From the NCBI GenBank assembly GCA_902781895.1, contig CACZLA010000013.1, positions 1 to 47,877 on the forward strand: 47,877 nucleotides of DNA, in the 5' to 3' direction. Shown in pieces: positions 40,959 to 47,877 of this stretch. Source of the DNA: an uncultured Lachnospiraceae bacterium. GTDB taxonomy: Bacteria > Bacillota > Clostridia > Lachnospirales > Lachnospiraceae. The stretch's first letter is position 1; the number at the start of each line of letters is the position of its first letter. The notes under the pieces were generated by a model. It saw nothing but the letters and a program-made list of their open reading frames with translations. It ran no database searches and was not told the origin of the DNA. The position numbers and the translations under genes were made by a program.

Positions 40959-41756
40959 ATGATAAATATAATTAAATCCCTGAATTATACAACCCGGCGA
41001 AGTACTCTTACAGCTCTGACTATCTTTTCAATGATAGTATTGCCAATACTGTTTTCCCTGCTCTCTTCAAAATTCGGAGGAATCAGCTTCAAGGAAATGA
41101 CAGGAGATGTATATATGACTGCAGTCTCCGGGAATATGATTATTATATTCGTTATAGCAATTCTCATATTTGCAACCATGCTTGTGGGATCTGATGCAGG
41201 TGATAAAACCTTAAACTATGAACTGATGAATGGACATAGCAGAAGTCAGGTGTTTTGGGCCAGGATGATAACCGGGTACGGCTGGGCAGTTATTCTGGTA
41301 ATGTTCTTTTTCTTCCTTCCCTTTGGATATTTTTCCCTTATCAATGGCTGGGGACTATCGGTAGATAAGGGTGAAGCGCTTCTGAGACTTATACTTCTCA
41401 TATTTCCGGTGATCAGATTATGCACGCTATTTATGCTATTATCCAGTGTTTCAAGAAGTGCGGGTAGAGGAGCGGCTTTCAGCTATCTGGTTATGATGAT
41501 AATAGTTATGGCAGGAAGCATTCTGGATGATGGATTTCATATAGATACAAGAAGTATTTTTGCTACATCTGATATAGCATGGGTAATAACATATGAAAAC
41601 AGCAGAAATATTGTGGTAAACGGACAGCAGGTGACAAGGATGGACTATGCCACAACCTCCGGAGAAATGGTAAAGACCATAGTGGTATCTCTGGCAGTGA
41701 GTGCAGTCTACCTGACGATAGCCTATATAGTATTTAAAAAGAAGGACAGAGACTAA
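40959..41756 (+). CDS. ABC-2 type permease, subunit 1
   Basis: The 265-residue protein has six membrane segments. The cytoplasmic DAGDKTLNYELMNGHSRSQV loop is typical of ABC-2 permeases of the bacitracin/lantibiotic immunity type and recurs in the next gene, so the two are paralogues that probably form a heterodimer. The stop codon overlaps the ATG of subunit 2 by one base. Confidence 0.87.
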   Translation: MINIIKSLNYTTRRSTLTALTIFSMIVLPILFSLLSSKFGGISFKEMTGDVYMTAVSGNMIIIFVIAILIFATMLVGSDAGDKTLNYELMNGHSRSQVFWARMITGYGWAVILVMFFFFLPFGYFSLINGWGLSVDKGEALLRLILLIFPVIRLCTLFMLLSSVSRSAGRGAAFSYLVMMIIVMAGSILDDGFHIDTRSIFATSDIAWVITYENSRNIVVNGQQVTRMDYATTSGEMVKTIVVSLAVSAVYLTIAYIVFKKKDRD

Positions 41757-42550
41757 TGAAAAATATAATCAAATCAGTAGCATATGAACTGAAAAAAACA
41801 AAGGCAATTCGCGTCACATTTATTGTGGGACTTCTGTTTATGCTGCTTGAAGGTCTTCTGAATATAGATACAACCTCAAGTAGCATGGCTCATAATGCCA
41901 GTCAGCTGGTGGCGGATATATCGGTCAGTAATATAATGGTCCTGATCTTTATTGCTGCAGTGCTGGTGGGATATATGTGCTGCGGTGATTTCAGAGATAA
42001 GGTTGTAAATTACGAGATAATGTCCGGACATTCCAGAGCTGAGGTTTTTATCAGCCGGTTTATTCCGGCAGTACTGGTCAGTGCATTTCTTGTGACAGTG
42101 CTCCAGTTTTCGGTGATGCTTCCCGGAATAATTATGTATGGCTGGGGAAATGCAATCTCTCTCGGAGATGTGATCATAAGAAATATGCTTATATTCTTCC
42201 CGATCATGAGGATATGTGCATTTCTGGTAATCATTTCATTTATAGTAAAGAGTCAGTATCTGATGATGGCAGTAGGCTATGGAGTATTTACATTTTTAGG
42301 TTTTATCCAGCAGCTTGAAATTGACAGATTAAACTTTGTAACCGGTTTTTCAAATATAAATCTTCTGTGTGACTACAGCGGATGGTCCACATACAACCTG
42401 GATCCCGTTGACGGAATATTGAAGTATACAAGCTACAACAGTTCGGTGACATCAGGAATGATCATATGGACCATAGTTGTTTCACTTCTGGTAACTGCAT
42501 TTTATATGTTTGTGGGTTATTCGCTCTTCAGACGTGATGAATTAAACTGA
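41756..42550 (+). CDS. ABC-2 type permease, subunit 2
   Basis: The 264-residue protein has six membrane segments and the loop DFRDKVVNYEIMSGHSRAEV, matching subunit 1. The arrangement ATPase-permease-permease resembles LanFEG immunity transporters. Its start codon shares a base with the previous stop codon, so translation is coupled. Confidence 0.87.
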   Translation: MKNIIKSVAYELKKTKAIRVTFIVGLLFMLLEGLLNIDTTSSSMAHNASQLVADISVSNIMVLIFIAAVLVGYMCCGDFRDKVVNYEIMSGHSRAEVFISRFIPAVLVSAFLVTVLQFSVMLPGIIMYGWGNAISLGDVIIRNMLIFFPIMRICAFLVIISFIVKSQYLMMAVGYGVFTFLGFIQQLEIDRLNFVTGFSNINLLCDYSGWSTYNLDPVDGILKYTSYNSSVTSGMIIWTIVVSLLVTAFYMFVGYSLFRRDELN

Positions 42551-42569
42551 TATATGAAAGGGAAATGAA

Positions 42570-44288
42570 ATGGATAAGACATTTGTACTTACAGAGCTGG
42601 CGCTTTCTTTACTTATTTTCTTTCTTGCAGGAAAGATAAAAAGCTATCCCTCAAATAAATGGAGACTTCTGTATATCGCACCAATGTTTGTTGCGGTGAT
42701 ATTCAGCTTTCTGGTTGATTTCAACTTCATATCTATCGGAGTATATATAGCCTGCGCAGTTTTCCTGGGATGGTATTATACGGAAAATGTAAGACTTAGA
42801 AGAGTGATGGCGGCAGTGGCGATACTTATAACCGGAGCCCTTGCATCATATCTTTTAACAGATCCTGATTATAAGACCCAAAATTATTATTCTGATTTTA
42901 AAAGTGCATTTGAAAATATGAAGTCTCACTATGTGCTTGATAAGGAAAAAGGTATCGACTGGGACGAGCTTTATTCAAAGTATGAGCCACGATTCAAAGA
43001 AGTGCAGGATCGTCAGGACTCGACTATGAATTATAAGGTATGGATGGAGTTTGTGGGAGAATTCTATGATGACCATGTGGGTTATACCATGAAAAATGAT
43101 GATGATATGAGAAAGGCATTTTGCGAAGCCTATGGAAATGACTACGGTCTTTCTCTCATCAGACTTTCCTCCGGAGAATATGTGGCTGTAAATGTGGAAG
43201 GCTGCGGCGAATCCTTCTCTATAGGCAGTGATAAGGATCCTATAGATCTGAGAGAAATAAAGGACAAATATATTGTAAAGGATGCTGACAGAAATACTAT
43301 TTCAGAGGTTGGGATAAAAAACGGAACTATCATTACCAAATGGGATGGTAAGCCTATAGATGATTACCTGGAGGATGTACGTTTCTCGCTTTTTGCAAGT
43401 CCCGACAGAGAAAACGAAGACTTTTATAAACCTCTTTATGTAGCAGGCATGGGGGGTGAATCGGTTGAGATAACATTTCTGGATGATAACGGTGAAGAGA
43501 AAACCGTAACTGCTCCGAAGCTGGGACCGTATATATCAAGGCTTTACGATACCATCGTTAAAATAGACGGTGGAATAGAGATAACAAATCTTGAGTGGCA
43601 GGAGGTAAATGAAGATACGGCTCTTATCAGAATATCTGAGATGGCTTATGATTCGAATTCATACGAGGAAACTGATTATGCCGAAATGACCCGTAAGCTG
43701 AGAGACGAGATTGAAGAACTAAGGAGTAAAGGCGTTAAAAACATCATATTCGATCTGAGACAGAACAGCGGCGGAAGTCCCTATATGGTAGAGGGAGTTG
43801 CAGGACTGTTTGCCCCTGTCGGTGAGCATACCAGCTATTACAGTGCAGTGATCGATGAAGATACAGCCCGCTTTAACAGAGGATCAGACGGAAAGTATAT
43901 CAAGAATAAAGAGCTCACTTATATGGGCGAAGATCTTTGGCATGATGGAAAGATCATACTTCTTGTAAACGGAGAAACCGTAAGTGCCGGAGATGATATG
44001 ACTTATATGATGGGAGATTATCCAAACGTTACGGTTGCAGGATTTACAAAAACCAACAGCTCCTGTCAGGCCGTGGGAAGTATCAAGATGCAGGAGGGAG
44101 AACTCTCCTTCTCGGCGGTACCGAATCTTGATCCGGATGGAAACGTGGCTATAGATACATTTACAGATCATGTGGGAAGAGTTCCCTTTGATGAAAAAAT
44201 CCCTTTCACCGAGGAGGTTATAGCAGCTATATTCGACAGAGGAGAAGACTACCAGATAGATTATGTGGTAAAAAATCTTCTTGATTAA
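42570..44288 (+). CDS. Membrane-anchored S41 family peptidase
   Basis: The 572-residue protein has about four membrane helices in the first 95 residues, then an extracytoplasmic region with a reduced PDZ-like segment (VGIKNGTIITKWDGKPI) and an S41 core: VKNIIFDLRQNSGGSP and the nucleophile S472 in NGETVSAGDDMTYMM. At the spacing where CtpA has its catalytic lysine (25 residues on) a serine is found, so the general base differs from CtpA. It follows the permeases by 19 bp, with AAAGGGA, and is likely part of the same operon. The substrate is unknown. Confidence 0.87.
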   Translation: MDKTFVLTELALSLLIFFLAGKIKSYPSNKWRLLYIAPMFVAVIFSFLVDFNFISIGVYIACAVFLGWYYTENVRLRRVMAAVAILITGALASYLLTDPDYKTQNYYSDFKSAFENMKSHYVLDKEKGIDWDELYSKYEPRFKEVQDRQDSTMNYKVWMEFVGEFYDDHVGYTMKNDDDMRKAFCEAYGNDYGLSLIRLSSGEYVAVNVEGCGESFSIGSDKDPIDLREIKDKYIVKDADRNTISEVGIKNGTIITKWDGKPIDDYLEDVRFSLFASPDRENEDFYKPLYVAGMGGESVEITFLDDNGEEKTVTAPKLGPYISRLYDTIVKIDGGIEITNLEWQEVNEDTALIRISEMAYDSNSYEETDYAEMTRKLRDEIEELRSKGVKNIIFDLRQNSGGSPYMVEGVAGLFAPVGEHTSYYSAVIDEDTARFNRGSDGKYIKNKELTYMGEDLWHDGKIILLVNGETVSAGDDMTYMMGDYPNVTVAGFTKTNSSCQAVGSIKMQEGELSFSAVPNLDPDGNVAIDTFTDHVGRVPFDEKIPFTEEVIAAIFDRGEDYQIDYVVKNLLD

Positions 44289-44305
44289 GATAATATGATC
44301 CAAAT

Positions 44306-44345
44306 AGGGACGGTTCTTCTATGTAACATAGAACTGTCCCTTTTG
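44306..44345 (+). terminator. Hairpin terminator with REP-like sequence
   Basis: AGGGACGGTTCT and AGAACTGTCCCT frame an inner CTATG/CATAG stem, followed by TTTTG. GGGACGGTTCT-type palindromes are scattered widely in bacterial genomes, so this may be a dispersed REP-like element acting as terminator of the S41 operon. Confidence 0.65.
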
Positions 44346-44442
44346 TAACATAATCAATAAAATTGATAGGATTTATTTTTTTTGTCACGTATTATATACT
44401 GTAACTAATAAAAGCAAAAAAAGAAAGAGAGAACAAATAACT

Positions 44443-46356
44443 ATGAAAAAGAAATTGATCGTTTTATTGATTGCTTTATTTTTCATTATTCCAAATGTTC
44501 CAACCATGAAAACAGTTCATGCGGCGGAAATGGATCCGGAGTATGCGACTCCAAAGCATGGAATACCGGTTATGTATCTGAACATAGACGAGAGCAAGGG
44601 GACAATAGATGCGATGAATAATAGTCCCGATCATTCGGCCAGCTGCTATGGTACGGTTGATATAAAGTCACCCGCAGGATATAAGTCTGAATACACTGGT
44701 GAGGAGTGTCAGGATCTGACGGGACTTGAACTGGAATATATCAGAGGAAGAGGAAATTCAACCTGGGAATGGTTTGATAAAAAGCCTTATAAGCTGAAGC
44801 TGAAAAAGGGTGCTGATCTTTTTGGAATGGGTAAAAACAAACACTGGGTGCTTCTTTCAAATGCGGGCGATGAAACATTTTTGAGAAACAGGATATCCTA
44901 CTGGCTGGCAGACTCTATAGGGATGGAATATGTTTGCAAGAGCGTACCTGTAGAGCTTGTCATAAATGGCAAGTACAATGGACTGTATTATCTCTGTGAG
45001 CAGGTAAGAGTGGGAGCGTCCAGAGTAAATATAGATGAACTATCTGAAAATGATACCAGTCTTCCTGATATATCCGGAGGATATCTACTCACAGCATGTG
45101 GTTACTATGGTGGAACGAAAGAAGGCTGGTTCCATACGACCAGAGATTCATTTTTTGATTTTGAAGATCCTGATTTTTCAGATTATCAGAGCAAAGCTCA
45201 GAAGGGATATATTCAGGATTATCTTCAGAATACGGAGAATGCCCTCTTTGGCAGTGGTTTCAAGGATCAGGCTGGCAAAAGCTACAAGGATTACATGGAT
45301 GTAAAGTCAGCTGCTGATTATTATCTGATGGAATTCTTTACCGTTAACCAGGATGCATTTCTGACTCCAAGTACATATTTGTATAAAAAAAGAAATGGTA
45401 AACTTTTCTGGGGACCTGTTTGGGATTTTGATGTAAGAACGTATGTTATCTCTGATGAAGAAGGAAATGTCAGAGATGCAACTGCAGGAACAAAGGCCGG
45501 AGTGTATTGTTTTTCTACATGGCTGGAAAGGATGAAGAAGGATCCTGAGTTTAAAGCTCTGCTGCTGGAACGTTGGAAGGTTATGAAGGCCAAGATAGAT
45601 GAGGCAGTAAGAGATGGTGGACAGCTGGATAAGTATTATAACGAGATAAAGCTTGCCCAGACCTATGATGAAAATAAATGGCATTATAATAAATCAGAAC
45701 GACCATGTACCGTACAGGATCTGAAGGTCTGGATGAAAGCAAGAGGTGAATACGTTAGTAATAACTCAGATGTTATTTTTCAGGAAGGCGGTTCGTACGA
45801 GATCACAAAAGTGTGGAAAGATGGAAAATGGCTGGGTGATGTGAATTATACTGCAACCGGTTCATGGAATTCAGATGGCAGGGGCTACTGGTTTGGAGAT
45901 ACTTCAGGTTGGTATGCAAAGTCGGAATGGGTAATGATTGATTTTACATGTTACTATTTTGACGAAAATGGCTATATGGTAACAAATGAGTGGAGAGATG
46001 GCCGTTGGCTTGATTCAACAGGTGCATATCAGTATAACCATAAGGGTGAATGGAAGAGTGATTCAAATGGTTATTGGTTCTGTGATGATACAGACTGGTA
46101 TGCAAAGAATCAGTGGCAGAAGATAGACGGAAAGTGGTACTACTTCACAGATAAGGGTTATATGGACTACGGCGAGTACAGAGATGGCTGCTGGCTCGGA
46201 GATGATGGTGCTATGGTTGACGGATATACACAGGGAACATGGCATAGTGATTCAAACGGCTGGTGGTACAGTGATGGAGACTGGTATCCGGTAAATCAAT
46301 ATCTCTGGATAGATGGAGTACAGTACTGGTTCGATGCGAGCGGATATGTGAGGTAA
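44443..46356 (+). CDS. Secreted CotH-family protein with wall-binding repeats
   Basis: The 637-residue preprotein has a signal peptide (KKLIVLLIALFFIIPNVP, cleavage near VHA-AE). The CotH kinase-like domain at about 90-430 shows IRGRGNSTWEWFDKKPYKLK, HWVLLSNAGDETFLRNRISY, NGKYNGLYYLCEQVRVG and WGPVWDFDVRTY. The last 180 residues are wall-binding-type repeats (GYWFGDTSGWYAKSEW, KWYYFTDKGYMD). CotH proteins are atypical protein kinases known from spore coats; this one is built for the cell surface. It has its own terminator downstream. Confidence 0.9.
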   Translation: MKKKLIVLLIALFFIIPNVPTMKTVHAAEMDPEYATPKHGIPVMYLNIDESKGTIDAMNNSPDHSASCYGTVDIKSPAGYKSEYTGEECQDLTGLELEYIRGRGNSTWEWFDKKPYKLKLKKGADLFGMGKNKHWVLLSNAGDETFLRNRISYWLADSIGMEYVCKSVPVELVINGKYNGLYYLCEQVRVGASRVNIDELSENDTSLPDISGGYLLTACGYYGGTKEGWFHTTRDSFFDFEDPDFSDYQSKAQKGYIQDYLQNTENALFGSGFKDQAGKSYKDYMDVKSAADYYLMEFFTVNQDAFLTPSTYLYKKRNGKLFWGPVWDFDVRTYVISDEEGNVRDATAGTKAGVYCFSTWLERMKKDPEFKALLLERWKVMKAKIDEAVRDGGQLDKYYNEIKLAQTYDENKWHYNKSERPCTVQDLKVWMKARGEYVSNNSDVIFQEGGSYEITKVWKDGKWLGDVNYTATGSWNSDGRGYWFGDTSGWYAKSEWVMIDFTCYYFDENGYMVTNEWRDGRWLDSTGAYQYNHKGEWKSDSNGYWFCDDTDWYAKNQWQKIDGKWYYFTDKGYMDYGEYRDGCWLGDDGAMVDGYTQGTWHSDSNGWWYSDGDWYPVNQYLWIDGVQYWFDASGYVR

Positions 46357-46360
46357 AAGT

Positions 46361-46388
46361 AAAAGAGGACGGGAAACTGTCCTCTTTT
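46361..46388 (+). terminator. Rho-independent terminator
   Basis: AAAAGAGGAC and GTCCTCTTTT form a perfect 10-bp stem around GGGAAACT, four bases after the CotH-type stop codon. Confidence 0.88.
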
Positions 46389-46540
46389 AGTATGGTTTTT
46401 ATTAGGGTTAGTTATATTTAATTGATGTTATATATACATTATAAAGATTAGAAAAAACAAGGTTTTTCTTTGTTCACAAGAAGTTCGTTTTGTGTTATTA
46501 TTCTAACTAGCTTTTTGCGTCTTTTTGTTATGTTTTTCAT

Positions 46541-46546
46541 TATAAT
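46541..46546 (+). promoter_or_regulatory. Possible -10 box of the nifJ promoter
   Basis: TATAAT occurs 61 bp before the nifJ ATG in a T-rich stretch. No convincing -35 box at 16-18 bp is visible; TTGCGT lies 20 bp upstream. The remaining bases between 46389 and 46592 show nothing else recognisable. Confidence 0.4.
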
Positions 46547-46606
46547 TGGCGCATATGAGGACCAGGTCAGGTTCTCTAAAAGAAATAATCCTAGGAGGAA
46601 TCAAAA

Positions 46607-47877
46607 ATGGCAAGATTCAAAAAGACCATGGATGGTAATGAGGCTGCAGCTCATGCATCGTATATCTTTACAGACTGCGCCGCTATCTATCCTATCACAC
46701 CTTCATCACCTATGGCTGAACATACTGATGAATGGGCAACAGCCGGAAGAAAGAATATCTTCGGCAACACAGTTAAAATTCTTGAGATGGAATCTGAGGC
46801 AGGAGCAGCCGGTACAGTACACGGTTCACTTGTTGCAGGTGCCATGACATCTACTTACACAGCTTCTCAGGGACTTCTTCTTATGATCCCTAACCTTTAC
46901 AAGGTAGCTGGTGAGAGACTTCCGGGTGTATTCAATGTATCTGCTCGATGCGTTGCTTCACACGCACTTAACATTTTCGGTGATCACTCAGATGTTTACG
47001 CTTGTCGTCAGACAGGTTGTGCAATGCTTTGTGAGTCATCTGTACAGGAAGTAATGGACCTTACACCTGTTGCATATATGGCAGCACTTGAAGGAAGACT
47101 TCCTTTCATTAACTTCTTCGATGGTTTCCGTACATCACATGAGATTCAGAAGATCGATTGCTGGTCAAATGAAGACTTCGAGGATATCTTCCCTTATGAT
47201 GCACTTGATGATTTCAGATCAAATGCTCTTAATCCAAATCATCCATGCGAGATGGGATCTGCTCAGAACCCTGACGTATTCTTCCAGACAAGAGAAGCTT
47301 GCAATCCTGCTTATAATGATATGCCTGCTATCGTTGAGAAGTATATGGATAAGATCAACGCAAAGATCGGAACAGACTATAAGCTCTTCAACTACTACGG
47401 AGCACCTGATGCAGAGAAGGTTATCGTTGCTATGGGTTCTGTATGTGATACTATCGAGGAGACAATCGATTACCTCATAGCTAAGGGCGAGAAGGTCGGT
47501 GTTGTAAAGGTTCGTCTTTACAGACCATTCGTTAATGATAAATTTATCGCTGCTATTCCTAAGACAGCTAAGCAGCTCATCGTTCTTGACAGAACAAAGG
47601 AGCCTGGATCAATCGCTGAGCCACTTGCTCTCGATGTTATGGCTGCAGTTCGTGGAACAGAGTTCAAGGATACACCTATCACAAGAGGTCGTTACGGACT
47701 TGGTTCTAAGGATACAACTCCTTCAGAGATCGTTGCTGCATTCAACAATACAGAGAAGGAAGAGTTCACTCTTTCAATCTTCGATGATGTTACAAATCTT
47801 TCACTTGATTCAGGTGATGCTCTTGTTACAACTCCAGAGGGAACAGTTTGCTGTAAGTTCTGGGGACTTGGTGCTGA
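46607..47877 (+). CDS. nifJ: Pyruvate:ferredoxin (flavodoxin) oxidoreductase, 5' part
   Basis: The reading frame is open from ATG 46607, with AGGAGG eight bases upstream, to the window edge (423 codons; the full enzyme is about 1170). It begins MARFKKTMDGNEAAAHASYI and has AAIYPITPSSPMAEH, EMESEAGAAGTVHGSLVAGA and TYTASQGLLLMIPN of domain I, then the domain II region VIVAMGSVCDTIEETIDYL and VKVRLYRPF. It decarboxylates pyruvate to acetyl-CoA and reduces ferredoxin, the central step of anaerobic clostridial energy metabolism. Codon use is strongly biased (CTT, AAG, GGT), as in highly expressed genes. Confidence 0.95.
   Translation, partial: MARFKKTMDGNEAAAHASYIFTDCAAIYPITPSSPMAEHTDEWATAGRKNIFGNTVKILEMESEAGAAGTVHGSLVAGAMTSTYTASQGLLLMIPNLYKVAGERLPGVFNVSARCVASHALNIFGDHSDVYACRQTGCAMLCESSVQEVMDLTPVAYMAALEGRLPFINFFDGFRTSHEIQKIDCWSNEDFEDIFPYDALDDFRSNALNPNHPCEMGSAQNPDVFFQTREACNPAYNDMPAIVEKYMDKINAKIGTDYKLFNYYGAPDAEKVIVAMGSVCDTIEETIDYLIAKGEKVGVVKVRLYRPFVNDKFIAAIPKTAKQLIVLDRTKEPGSIAEPLALDVMAAVRGTEFKDTPITRGRYGLGSKDTTPSEIVAAFNNTEKEEFTLSIFDDVTNLSLDSGDALVTTPEGTVCCKFWGLGA

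Noticed and set aside
46470-47480. Open plus-strand frames at 46470-46847 and 47070-47480
   Set aside because: They lie out of frame in the nifJ gene and its leader, have no ribosome binding site and encode no known domain. The nifJ frame is continuous and full of conserved motifs.

Overview
The window looks like a chromosomal segment of a Bacillota/Clostridia bacterium, most likely Lachnospiraceae (Butyrivibrio/Roseburia/Lachnospira-like). The reasons are moderate-to-low GC, strong AGGAGG-type ribosome binding sites, an AspRS-GatC fusion followed by gatA and gatB, a DUF6273 module, wall-binding repeat proteins and a clostridial-type 6S RNA. The genus is an inference. No tRNA, rRNA or CRISPR array was seen.

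Region 1 (1-5.5 kb) is accessory. It holds single, functionally unrelated small genes on one strand: an unknown 113-aa protein, a SMI1/SUKH immunity-type protein, a ThuA-like protein, a nucleotidyltransferase, a shortened pyroglutamyl-peptidase, a cytidine/blasticidin-type deaminase and a GNAT acetyltransferase. A short AT-rich, partly palindromic motif with a TATTnCAG core recurs at five of the gene boundaries, which gives the stretch the look of a gene-cassette array. It ends at a Tn916/ICEBs1-type tyrosine recombinase that lacks its N-terminal arm-binding domain. A 460-bp non-coding stretch follows, with IS-end-like repeats and a terminator.

Region 2 (5.5-19.4 kb) starts with an AT-rich acyltransferase-DUF6273 fusion under a consensus promoter embedded in a perfect 17-bp inverted repeat. 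Next come a PPDK-N domain protein, an ABC ATPase/permease pair and a DUF389 protein. An envelope run then follows: PAP2 phosphatase, MprF/YbhN-like flippase domain protein, phosphatidylserine synthase, phosphatidylserine decarboxylase, a large family 2 glycosyltransferase and rfbA.

Region 3 (19.4-33.9 kb) begins with a secreted autolysin (amidase, wall-binding repeats, glucosaminidase). A T-box leader then precedes aspS-gatC, gatA and gatB, which make Asn-tRNA(Asn) and possibly Gln-tRNA(Gln) by transamidation. These run with tiny gaps or overlaps into rfbB, a polyprenyl-phosphate sugar transferase, a family 2 glycosyltransferase, an LCP ligase and a PPi-type phosphofructokinase. Charging of tRNA and wall-polysaccharide synthesis may therefore share a transcript. 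A 6S RNA gene closes the region.

Region 4 (33.9-47.9 kb) contains a YihY/BrkB membrane protein, gltX, and an acidic membrane-anchored protein whose promoter is preceded by 24-bp direct repeats. A minus-strand two-component pair lies divergent from an ABC ATPase, two permeases and a membrane S41 protease, which suggests an antimicrobial-peptide or envelope-stress module. A secreted CotH-family protein with wall-binding repeats and the 5' part of pyruvate:ferredoxin oxidoreductase (nifJ), cut by the window edge, complete the segment.
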